Assembly (NCBI GenBank): GCA_963704535.1
Contig: OY969916.1
Coordinates: forward strand, 10,788,001-10,852,000
Direction of reading: 5' to 3'
Source: G963704535 sp963704535
Lineage (GTDB): Bacteria; Chloroflexota; Chloroflexia; Chloroflexales; Roseiflexaceae
Length of the DNA stretch: 64,000 nt
Under the pieces are notes generated by a model that did not search any database, was not told the origin of the DNA, and was given only the letters and a program-made list of their open reading frames with translations. Of the stretch, positions 9,301 to 16,957 are shown piece by piece. The position numbers and the translations under genes were made by a program. The first letter of the stretch is position 1; each line of letters begins with the position of its first letter.

Positions 9301-10071
9301 TCAGACCTGGTGGACCAGTAGTCGCCACAGCACCAGCAGCAAGCCAACCGTGCCGGAGCTGCCGGCGAGGAAGTAGTAGAGGCTTGCGCTCTTGCTGTTC
9401 GCGCGGGCGAAGTCGCGCTCGCTGCGGTGGCTGATCAGGAACTTCTTCTGTGGGTTGCTGGGGTGGCGCATGAGCACCGGCTCGCCCTGGCGCTCGCCCA
9501 GATAGCCCAGCACATAGACCTGGTGGCCCAGTGGCAGCGCCTTCTCGATGCGCGTCGCGCGCCGGGTGCCGCCGAAGGTGGTGCTCATATCTTCGTAGCG
9601 CTCGTCGATCTCCAGCAGATCGATCTCCGCGTTCTGCGGATCGACCCGCACCCGCCCGGTTGCGTCGCGCACCCAGAACGTCTGGACGTGCCGGTCGTCG
9701 ACGTCGGTCCCACCGCCGATGTAGTGGTCCGAGGCGTCAAACTTCTGGCGGCCGAAGCCGTCGCGCTCGTGGCGCACCGTCTGCTTCCACTCCTCCCAGG
9801 TGATCGTGTGGCTGTAGGCGACGCACGGCTGGCCGCTGAGCGGGCCGGTCAGCGACCATTCGCACTCGGCCACCCCAATGATTTCGCATGGTCGCCCGAA
9901 GCCCCCGCCCGCGTGCCGGTAGATCTGCTGGATCTCCAGGGCGTTGAAGGACGGCGTGTCCTGAATCGCCTGCACCCGGTCCTCGCCCCGGAACGCGGCG
10001 AACGCGCAGACCACGGCGACGAGGACCAGGATGCCGCCGCCACAGATAATCAGGATGTCGAACACTGTCAT
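9301..10071 (-). CDS. GIDE/BAM-domain membrane protein (MUL1/MAPL-like without RING)
   Basis: A 256-residue protein. Helix 4-27 (ILIICGGGILVLVAVVCAF) and helix about 232-252 (LAGSSGTVGLLLVLWRLL) bracket a soluble domain of about 200 residues. That domain reads PCEIIGVAEC, PLSGQPCVAYSHTITWE, FWVRDATGRVRVDP and LPLGHQVYVLGYL. This matches the GIDE/BAM ('beside a membrane') domain of the mitochondrial E3 ligase MUL1/MAPL; the RING finger is absent, as in most bacterial members. The function of bacterial homologs is unsettled, and proposals include sensing membrane damage in conflict systems. It lies between glycan-synthesis genes. A TGCTATACT promoter box lies 44 nt upstream of the ATG. Confidence 0.75.
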   Translation of the reverse strand: MTVFDILIICGGGILVLVAVVCAFAAFRGEDRVQAIQDTPSFNALEIQQIYRHAGGGFGRPCEIIGVAECEWSLTGPLSGQPCVAYSHTITWEEWKQTVRHERDGFGRQKFDASDHYIGGGTDVDDRHVQTFWVRDATGRVRVDPQNAEIDLLEIDERYEDMSTTFGGTRRATRIEKALPLGHQVYVLGYLGERQGEPVLMRHPSNPQKKFLISHRSERDFARANSKSASLYYFLAGSSGTVGLLLVLWRLLVHQV

Positions 10072-10114
10072 GGTGAGGATGCTCCATCGGCGTGCTTGTT
10101 ATACGTTTGCACCG

Positions 10115-10123
10115 AGTATAGCA
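10115..10123 (-). promoter_or_regulatory. Extended -10 promoter for the GIDE-domain gene
   Basis: Minus strand TGCTATACT, with TG one base before the hexamer TATACT. No convincing -35 box, as expected for extended -10 promoters. Confidence 0.45.
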
Positions 10124-10167
10124 CGGCGCTCCTGCCGGGAGGAGTGGCGGAGTGTTACAAGATGCGA

Positions 10168-11418
10168 TCATTTTGGAGACGGTAGCGGGGAGCGGCGCGC
10201 CGCCGCGTAGCACTCCAGCAGCCGCCCCAGCAGCCGCTCCTCGTCGAACACGCGCGCCAGCCTGGCCCGGCCGCCGGCGATCAGCCGCGCGCGCAACTCC
10301 GCGTCGTCCAGCAGCCGCACGATCCCTTGGGCCAGCGCGGCCGGGCGCTCGGACTCGACCAGCAGGCCATCCTCGCCGTCGACCACGATCTCGTCGATCA
10401 CCGGGATGCGGCTGGCGACCAGTGGCACGCCCGCCTGCATGGCCTCCAGCAGCGGCAGCCCGAAGCCCTCGTAGCGGGAGGGGATGGCGATGCAGGCGGC
10501 GGCGTTCATGAGCGCGCGCTTCTGCTCCTCGCTGACCCGGCCCACGAAGCGCAGCCGCTCGGCCACGCCAAGCCGGCGCGACCGGGCCTCCAGCTCCGCC
10601 TGCATGGCGGTGTTCAGCCCGCTCACAAACACGAACGTCGCTTCCGGGTGGCGCGTGACGACCGCCGGCATGGCCTCGACCAGCAGGTCAAAGCCCTTGC
10701 GCGGCGTGAGCTGGCCGATGAACAGCACGATCGGGCGGCTGATGCCGGCCAGGATCGACTCGTCGGGGATGAGTGGGGGCGCATCCTCGATCCACAGCGG
10801 CACGACATCGCAGCGCTCCGGCGCGAAGCCCATGCGCTCCAGGATGCCGCGCTCGTGGCGCGACGAGGCGACGAAGCGGGCGACCCGCCGCAGCGGCGCG
10901 TGGAGCAGGTAGTTGGTCGCCTGCCGGCGCGGGCGCGGGTCGCGCAGCAACTGCCGCAGGGCCGCCGGCAGCGTGTAGGCCAGCCGCTCGTAGTGTACCT
11001 GGCTGGTGTAGGGGCGCTCGCGGTCCTCGACCAGGTAGGCGTCGTGGAATGGGCCGACCGGGCTGTGGACCACCGGCACGCCGCGCCGGCGCGCCCAGGC
11101 GACCGCGTTGTAGATAAAGACGTTGCGAAAGTGAAAGATATGCAGCACGTCCGGGCGCGGGAGCGTGTCGAGCGCGCGGGCCAGCGCGGGGCCGGGCCAG
11201 ATGCTCGGCGTCACCCGCAGCACCTCGATGCCGTCGATGCGTTCGTGGCGCTCGACCATGGCCGGGTGGCCGGGCTGGTGGTAGCCGACGGCGCTGACCC
11301 GGTGGCCGCGGCGGGCCAGCGCCCGCGCCAGCACCGGCTCCGGCCAGTTGCGCGCGAAGTCGCGCGTGACGGAGCCGATGCCGAGGATGAGGACGTGAAG
11401 TGGTGATTTAGATGACAT
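10168..11418 (-). CDS. GT4 family glycosyltransferase
   Basis: GT-B glycosyltransferase of 416 residues from the ATG at 11418 (MSSKSPLHVLILG). The upstream extension to 11619 is non-homologous and is discarded. The N-terminal Rossmann-like domain includes GIGSVTRDFARNWPEP and HSPVGPFHDAY. The donor domain has GQLTPRKGFDLLVEAM, TFVFVSG, and PSRYEGFGLPLLEAMQAG with the E-x7-E pair. Expected to extend a lipid-linked glycan in the cytoplasm. It stands alone between two repeat-rich gaps. Sugar specificity cannot be inferred. Confidence 0.87.
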   Translation of the reverse strand: MSSKSPLHVLILGIGSVTRDFARNWPEPVLARALARRGHRVSAVGYHQPGHPAMVERHERIDGIEVLRVTPSIWPGPALARALDTLPRPDVLHIFHFRNVFIYNAVAWARRRGVPVVHSPVGPFHDAYLVEDRERPYTSQVHYERLAYTLPAALRQLLRDPRPRRQATNYLLHAPLRRVARFVASSRHERGILERMGFAPERCDVVPLWIEDAPPLIPDESILAGISRPIVLFIGQLTPRKGFDLLVEAMPAVVTRHPEATFVFVSGLNTAMQAELEARSRRLGVAERLRFVGRVSEEQKRALMNAAACIAIPSRYEGFGLPLLEAMQAGVPLVASRIPVIDEIVVDGEDGLLVESERPAALAQGIVRLLDDAELRARLIAGGRARLARVFDEERLLGRLLECYAAARRSPLPSPK

Positions 11419-11722
11419 AACAATTTCTCTGGGCGGAAGAGCAGGCCAATTGTATGCGGTTTCGGCGGATCGCGCCACTGGCGGCGGATCACAAGGCCAC
11501 ATGAACCCCGTTGCGTCTTCACACATTCTGATGATGATCGACCTGCTTCCTCGTTCAAACGTTCCGGCGTGTGATCGCCCCCTCTCCCGCGCACGGGAGA
11601 GGGGGCGATGGCCTGCCATGAGCTTGTCGAAGGGATGCGGGAAACTTACTTAAACTTGAACAGGGCGATGGTGTTCAGGCCGCTTCACCTTGTCACCTTG
11701 TCACCTGGTCAGGATGCAGACT
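11419..11722. other. Intergenic region with a 16-bp perfect hairpin
   Basis: No gene is supported here. It holds a perfect hairpin at 11574-11609 (arm CGCCCCCTCTCCCG type, 16 bp, loop CGCA), then GAGCTTGTCGAAGGG, a motif common in dispersed bacterial repeats. A short 8-bp CACCTTGT repeat lies at about 11686-11707. The hairpin could end transcription from either side but lacks a U-run. Confidence 0.5.
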
Positions 11723-12511
11723 CTACGCCTCACGGGTGGCTGTGGCGACCCAACCGTTGCGGCGCTCGGTGGCGGGCGGCGGTTCCTCGGCCACCGAGAA
11801 GGTCACGACGTGGTTGGGGGTAGGCAAGGTGCTGGGGTTTCGCACCGCGCGATCCTGGGCACGCGAGGTGATGCCGAGCTTGTTGAGCAGGTGTGGCTGG
11901 CCCTTGCATACGATGCGCGCGACCTTCAAGAAATCACGCAGCCAGGCCGTCAGTTCCTCGATCGCCTGATCGCGCATGATCGTCGCGTCACGCGCCGCGC
12001 CTTTGCGCCGCCATCGTGCGGCATTATACTCCAGCACACTCGCAAGCCGGCGCTGGTTCTCCTCCAGCAGCTCCTGGGTGACGCCGAACTTGCCCAACGG
12101 CTGCAGGATGGCTGGATCGGAAAGCGCGTAGCTATAGAACTGCCGGGCCTGCTCCAGCCAGCCGGCATGCCCATCTTTGCGTTTGTCAGCCAGGCCCAGC
12201 TTATCGCGCACTGCCAGGTCATCCCTGAACGCGACTCGCGCCATCTCAATATGGCGAATATAGCCGGCCCAGACCTGCTGCCGAGCCGCACCGAGCGCCT
12301 TATTTGCAGCATGCAGCTCGCCATACTGGCCCTTTTGATGCTGGTAGCTCGCCCGCGCCTTTTCACAGAGTAGGCGGCCCTCCTGCAACCGCGTGGTGTC
12401 ATAGCCGCACGGAGCCAGCACTTCGTACAGCTCCGGAACGACCACCGTATTGCGGATCGCTATCTCCGCCAACTCTAACTGTGCTTCAACTCGCCTTGTG
12501 ATTCGGGCCAC
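11723..12511 (-). CDS. Hypothetical helical protein
   Basis: A 262-residue protein starting MARITRRVEAQLELAEIA. It appears largely alpha-helical, rich in Ala, Leu, Arg and Glu with heptad-like spacing (RLLCEKARASYQHQKGQYGEL, split here only by charge pattern), and has no transmembrane segment or signal peptide. The C-terminal 40 residues are Pro/Thr-rich and probably disordered. I recognise no catalytic motif or family. Codon use is like that of its neighbours. It is isolated, flanked downstream by a hairpin and upstream by a 42/43-bp minisatellite. Confidence 0.65.
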   Translation of the reverse strand: MARITRRVEAQLELAEIAIRNTVVVPELYEVLAPCGYDTTRLQEGRLLCEKARASYQHQKGQYGELHAANKALGAARQQVWAGYIRHIEMARVAFRDDLAVRDKLGLADKRKDGHAGWLEQARQFYSYALSDPAILQPLGKFGVTQELLEENQRRLASVLEYNAARWRRKGAARDATIMRDQAIEELTAWLRDFLKVARIVCKGQPHLLNKLGITSRAQDRAVRNPSTLPTPNHVVTFSVAEEPPPATERRNGWVATATREA

Positions 12512-12763
12512 TGAAATGCTCCTTTTACGAACATGTTTTGCAGAGACGTGTGAACATTTCTCCCTTTTGCTCCGTCATCCCTCCCTTGCGCGGTAGCGGT
12601 GGTGTGTTAGCTGTTTCCCTCCTTTCTGGAACGTCTTCTGTTCCGCGACACATATCCGGCCTGAGCCCGGCGCTGTCCTCATTTGTACCGTTCTATCCCT
12701 ATCTTCGTTACGCCCTCCCTTTCCTTCAATGACTTCAGAAGCGATTTTTCTCTGGGGGTTGGC
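12512..12763. other. Intergenic region with no recognisable feature
   Basis: About 250 bp of pyrimidine-rich sequence on the plus strand (TTTCTCCCTTTTGC, CCCTTTCCTTC) with no supported gene. It separates the hypothetical protein from the minisatellite. Confidence 0.4.
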
Positions 12764-12765
12764 TC

Positions 12766-13120
12766 ATGTACGTGGAGGTGGGTGGTTCTGCCCCTGGGGG
12801 GTGGCATCATGTACGTGGAGGTGAGTGGTTCTGCCCCTGGGGGGTGGCATCATGTACGTGGAGGTGAGTGGTTCTGCCCTGGGGGGTGGCATCATGTACG
12901 TGGAGGTGGGTGGTTCTGCCCCTGGGGGGTGGCATCATGTACGTGGAGGTGAATGGTTCTGTCCCTGGGCGGTGGTATCATGTATGTGGAGGTAGGTGGT
13001 TTCTTCCTGGGCGGTGGCCTGGTGTACGTGGGGGTGGTTGGTTTCTTCCTGGGCGGTGGCTTGATGTACGTGAGGGTGGCTGGTTTCTCCTTGGGTGGTG
13101 GCCTGGTGTACGCGGGCATC
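12766..13120 (+). repeat. 42/43-bp minisatellite, nine units
   Basis: Nine head-to-tail units start at about 12766, 12809, 12852, 12894, 12937, 12980, 13022, 13064 and 13106. Each begins ATGTACGTGGAGGTGGGTGG (or GTG in later units) and continues with a C/G-rich half. Early units are 43 bp and so shift frame; the last ones are 42 bp and are open as a Gly/Val repeat (FFLGGGLVYVGVVG). Unit divergence increases to the right. No spacers, so not a CRISPR. Coding status is doubtful. Confidence 0.85.
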
Positions 13121-13160
13121 GCCATCACGACCCCACATTGCCATCGTGACCAGCATTGCC

Positions 13161-13284
13161 ATCTTTCAGACAGCCTCTAAAAGGCTGTCTGAAAAGGCCG
13201 ATTTGTCGCTCGTGGTTTGTGGTGGAAAGGGGGTTCTTGAGGGGGCTGCCCCCTCAAACTCCCCCTTTTCAGACAGTCTCTAAG
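13161..13284. repeat. MITE-like inverted-repeat element (family A) plus a solo end
   Basis: Terminal inverted repeats AAGGCTGTCTGAAAAGG (13181) and CCTTTTCAGACAGTCTC (to 13280) enclose a core palindrome TTGAGGGGG…CCCCCTCAA. A detached copy of the right end (TTCAGACAGCCTCTAA) lies just to its left at about 13164. The stop codon of the CHAT gene is formed by the right end (CTA at 13280-13282). Confidence 0.8.
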
Positions 13285-16200
13285 GGATCGGCGTAAACGT
13301 GGGTGGGCCGCTAGGCGTGGGCGTGTCGGTCGGCATGGGCGTGTCGGTTGGCGGCAGTGGATCCGTGGGCGTGGCGGTATCGGTCGGCGTCGGTGTGTCG
13401 GTCGGCGTGGCGGTGTTGGTTGGAGTCGGTGTGTCGGTCGGCGTGGCGGTGCTAGTCGGTGTGCTGGTCGCGGTCGGCGTGGCGGTGCTGGTCGGTCTCG
13501 CTGTGGGCCGAGCGGTCGGGCGCGGGCGTTCGGGCGGCGGCTCCTCAGTAGGTGGCTCCGGCGTGGCGGTGTCGGTGGGCGCCTCGGTTGGCGCGGGGAG
13601 GGCGGTCGGGGTGGCCGTCGGCGTCGCGCTTGGGGTGGCCGTCGGCGTGGTGGTTGGCGTGGCGGTCGGCGGCGGCGGGATGCGGCCGATCGTCAAATCC
13701 AGGACGCCGATGTTGCAGGCGACGAACGACGAGCCGGCGCCGACCCAGCCACGGACCTCGCTGCCCGGAATCTGGGCCTCGATCCAGCGCCCGCCGGGGC
13801 TGCGCGCCAGTGGGATCACGACTGCGCCTCTGGACAGGCTTCGCAGGATCGGGTACACAATGCCTGGCCCTTGGCGCATGTTCAGCCCGGCGGCGACCAC
13901 TTCGCACGTGGGCGTGGGCGTCGCGGTCGGTGGCGCGGGCGTGGCCGAGGATGCTTGCGTAGCCGAGGGTGCTTGTGTAGCCGGTGGCTGCGTTATGGTG
14001 GGGATTGCCACAGGGCCGCCATCCGGCGTGGGGGTAGGCGTGGCGCTAGGTGTAGGAGTATCCGCTCCGGTGTTTGGGATGAGGATCGGCGTGTTGATCG
14101 GGGAGGCGGTTGCGGCCACCACGACTGCGGTTGGCGCGGCCGCAGTGTTGGTCGGCGTGGCCGTCGGGACGGGGTCGGGTGGTGGCAAGCTCTGCACTCC
14201 CACGCCGATCGCGCCGATCAGCAGCAGCGCCCCCGCGACGCGCAGCAACCCGCCCGTGCGTTTCCGCCAGAGCGGCGGGGGCGGCGGTAGCAGATTCAAG
14301 TAGGTCATGTTGTGCCGGCTGGCGGCGGCCCCGGCCTGGTCGCCCAAGCTCTGGCGCAGCCGCCGGGCCTGGTCGAGGTGCCGGGCCGCGCCGGCGCGGT
14401 CGCCCTGGAGGCCGGCGCGCGTGCCGCGCTCGTGGAGCGCCCAGGCCTGGAGCGCTCGGTCGCCGGTCGCCCTGGCGGCCTGCTCGGCCACATCGATCAC
14501 CTGGCCCCAGGCGCCCCAGCGCCCGCGCAGGACCAGCAGCGGCTGGAGCGCCCGCGCCAGCGCGCCGGCCTGGGCTGCCTGCCCGGCCGCCAGCGCCGCT
14601 TTCGTCGCCGCCAGCAGGTTGCCGGCCTCGGCGCTGAGCCAGGCCATATCGCCCAGGTGGAGCGCCCCCGCGCCGGCGAAGAAGGCCGCCGCGCGCTGGC
14701 GCTCGTTGCCGGGCTTGAGCAGCCGGTCCAGCACCCGCCGCAGGCCGATCGTGGCGATCGCGTAGCGGTCGCCGCCGCCCTCGACCAGCCGCAGCTCGGT
14801 CAGCCGCACCAGTGCCGGCTCCACCAGCGCCACCGGGCGCTGGCTGATCGTTTCCAGCGCCGCCAGGTCGGCGTCGTCCCCGCCGACCCGCGTCAGCGCC
14901 GCCAGGACGGCCTGCTCATCCTCGGTCAGTGCTTGGATCGAGAGCCGGGCCGCCCGACCCAGCGGCTCGCGCTCGTCGGCCATCTCTTCGAGCACGCCTG
15001 CCAACTGCTCAGGTGTCGCCAACTGCTTCTGGATCAGGCGGCCGGCCAGCACTACGGCCAGTGGAAGATCACCCAGCGCGGCGCACATCCGGTCGAGCAG
15101 CGCCGCCGCTTCCGCCTGGGCGCCATCGACGCGCGCCTCGGTCGTGCAGAGCGTGATCGCCTCTTTGCGCGGCAGGCCGCCCAGCGGCAGGTCGAGCAGC
15201 GTGTCGGGCGCGCCGCCGTCGGCTGCTACCAGCACAGTGCCGCTGGCGAGCATGTCGGAAAGTTCGACCAACTGATCATTACTCAGCGGGAGCCGGTCGA
15301 GAATAAATAGGGCCTGGAGGCCGCCGAGATAGGTCCTGGCGGCCTCGGGCGCGACCCGCACCGCCGTGTCGCTGGTGTAGAAACAGTTGAACAGGCTCTG
15401 CGCGGCGTCGTCGGGGGTGGCGATATCGCTGGTGTCGCTGAGGTAGGAGACGCCGTCGGGCAGCGCGCGGGCGGCTGGGCTATTGGCGGCCTGGCGCAGC
15501 AGCGCCGAGATGCCGGAGCCGGAGGGGCCGTGGACCCAGGCGCCGCGCCCAGGCTGGTATTCGGGCGCCAGGCTGCTCTGCTCGTGCTCGCGGTTGAGGA
15601 ACAGGCGCAGCGCGCGGGGCGGGCGCGGCGGCTGGCCCAGCCGCTCGATCGCCGGCGCCCGACCGGCGTTGAGGATGGCGCCGGCGGCGGCGCTGACCGT
15701 GACCCTGGTGTTCGGGGCGACGCCGTGCTGCTCCTGGCCGGTCCCCACGGCGACAATCGCGTCGGGAGTGTCGGGCGCGGGGGCGGCGAACAGCCGCTGG
15801 TCGGGGGCGCGTGAGGAGACCACCGGGAGGCCCCAGTCGGCGCGGCCCAGCCCGGTCGCGCCCATCACCGCCTTGCGGCCCTCGGTCACGCAGGCGTCGA
15901 TCGGGAAGCCCTCGGCCAGCGCCCGGTAGAACTCGCCGGCAAACGCGCGCGTAGCCTCCTCGGGGACCGCGAGCTGCATGGCGACGACGGCCGGGACCTG
16001 GGCGCGCGTCAGCGCGTGCGCGATGCCACGCAGCGGGTCGGTCGCCAGTTGGCCGCTGGCGCAGGCGTCCAGCACTACCAGCCGCAGTTCGCTGCGGTTG
16101 AGCATGATCCCAAGCTGCTGCGCGCTGATCGGCTCGGCTGCGCCACTGGCGCCTTCAAACAGCAGTTGCCCGGTCTTGCCGTCCTTGCCGAGCGCGCCCC

Positions 16201-16831
16201 GACCGACGAAGTGCCAGATGTGGAAGCCTTCGCGCAGCCGCTTCTGGAGCTTGGCCGAGGTCAGGTGCGGCTCGACGGCGACCTGGACATGGTCGCCCAA
16301 CTCGGCCAGCGCGGCCTGGACCTCGTTCAGTTCGCGCTCGACGTCGAGGGCTGGCGGGGTCTGGGCGCCGGTGAGCAGCACTCGCAATGGTAGCTCGGCG
16401 GCGAGCGTGGGGACGCGGGTGGGCTGGGGGATGTAGCGGACGATCGGGGCGTCGAGCAGCGCCAGCGGCCCCTGGTCGGGGTCGTAGAGCAGCTCCCACG
16501 GCAGCGCGGCGACGGCGTCCTCGGCCGCGCCGATGCACAGCTTGAGCCGCAGCCCCTGGTCGGCTTCGAGCATGCCCTGGCTGCGCGACAGCACCTCTTT
16601 GACCGGCCCCTGGAATAGGGCGTTGAATAGCATCTGGCCGAGCTGGGTCAGCAGCTCCTCGTCGGTGTCCAGGGTCGCCAGGCGTGCCGCCAGCGCCTGG
16701 TAGGCCGGGTCGGCGCTGGGGAGGCGCAACGCGCCGCGCGCGTCGCCGCCCGGCGCGCACACCGAGAACGGGTAGACGTCGCCGTCGCGCGGCTGGAACT
16801 CGATCTCGTATTCGGCGTAGGAGGAGTACAT
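13280..16831 (-). CDS. CHAT-domain / STAND-like / TPR membrane protein with exported SH3b domain
   Basis: Giant protein of 1183 residues. Residues about 60-345 form a CHAT (caspase-HetF-TPR) protease-like domain, with IWHFVGRG at 205-212 and LVVLDACASGQ at 251-261. The Cys (C257) is present, but the expected catalytic His position is Arg (R211). Residues about 405-700 look like a STAND/AP-ATPase module with a P-loop GPSGSGIS (435-442) lacking the lysine, a Walker B-like LFILDR and a winged-helix-like region. TPR-like helices follow at about 770-845, a transmembrane helix at 862-881 preceded by RKR, and a TPT-rich linker. Then come a bacterial SH3 domain (976-1040) and a long Thr-Pro tail (1054-1183). 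Predicted N-in/C-out. A tandem paralog lies upstream. Role unknown; an envelope sensor or effector scaffold is a reasonable inference. Confidence 0.8.
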   Translation of the reverse strand: MYSSYAEYEIEFQPRDGDVYPFSVCAPGGDARGALRLPSADPAYQALAARLATLDTDEELLTQLGQMLFNALFQGPVKEVLSRSQGMLEADQGLRLKLCIGAAEDAVAALPWELLYDPDQGPLALLDAPIVRYIPQPTRVPTLAAELPLRVLLTGAQTPPALDVERELNEVQAALAELGDHVQVAVEPHLTSAKLQKRLREGFHIWHFVGRGALGKDGKTGQLLFEGASGAAEPISAQQLGIMLNRSELRLVVLDACASGQLATDPLRGIAHALTRAQVPAVVAMQLAVPEEATRAFAGEFYRALAEGFPIDACVTEGRKAVMGATGLGRADWGLPVVSSRAPDQRLFAAPAPDTPDAIVAVGTGQEQHGVAPNTRVTVSAAAGAILNAGRAPAIERLGQPPRPPRALRLFLNREHEQSSLAPEYQPGRGAWVHGPSGSGISALLRQAANSPAARALPDGVSYLSDTSDIATPDDAAQSLFNCFYTSDTAVRVAPEAARTYLGGLQALFILDRLPLSNDQLVELSDMLASGTVLVAADGGAPDTLLDLPLGGLPRKEAITLCTTEARVDGAQAEAAALLDRMCAALGDLPLAVVLAGRLIQKQLATPEQLAGVLEEMADEREPLGRAARLSIQALTEDEQAVLAALTRVGGDDADLAALETISQRPVALVEPALVRLTELRLVEGGGDRYAIATIGLRRVLDRLLKPGNERQRAAAFFAGAGALHLGDMAWLSAEAGNLLAATKAALAAGQAAQAGALARALQPLLVLRGRWGAWGQVIDVAEQAARATGDRALQAWALHERGTRAGLQGDRAGAARHLDQARRLRQSLGDQAGAAASRHNMTYLNLLPPPPPLWRKRTGGLLRVAGALLLIGAIGVGVQSLPPPDPVPTATPTNTAAAPTAVVVAATASPINTPILIPNTGADTPTPSATPTPTPDGGPVAIPTITQPPATQAPSATQASSATPAPPTATPTPTCEVVAAGLNMRQGPGIVYPILRSLSRGAVVIPLARSPGGRWIEAQIPGSEVRGWVGAGSSFVACNIGVLDLTIGRIPPPPTATPTTTPTATPSATPTATPTALPAPTEAPTDTATPEPPTEEPPPERPRPTARPTARPTSTATPTATSTPTSTATPTDTPTPTNTATPTDTPTPTDTATPTDPLPPTDTPMPTDTPTPSGPPTFTPIP

Positions 16832-16897
16832 CGTGAGGGCCTTATAGACGGAGAGTTACCCAGCGGCGAACCAGCCAACTTGGTGCCGGCCATGTGC

Positions 16898-16903
16898 AGT
16901 ATA
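16898..16903 (-). promoter_or_regulatory. Possible -10 box for the first CHAT gene
   Basis: Minus strand TATACT, 66 nt upstream of the ATG at 16831, preceded by CGC rather than the TGN seen elsewhere. No clear -35. Weak support. Confidence 0.3.
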
Positions 16904-16957
16904 GCGGCTCCGGCGTGCTCGCGGCTGATCAGAATGTAAGCGATCGATGCACACTTT

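Noticed and set aside
11574..11609. A terminator for the GT4 gene
   Set aside because: The stem is perfect but lies upstream of that minus-strand gene and lacks a U-run, so it is listed only as a hairpin.
12529..12540. CGAACATGTTTTG as a possible LexA-type operator
   Set aside because: It fits neither the GAAC-N4-GTTC palindrome nor its common variants, and the downstream gene is not an SOS gene.
12766..13120. Direct repeats that could be a CRISPR array
   Set aside because: The units are contiguous with no unique spacers, and no cas genes are present.
12892..13180. Pro/Lys- and Gly/Val-rich short open frames over the minisatellite
   Set aside because: They derive from the repeat itself in several frames; there is no start context, and the 43-bp units disrupt any single frame.
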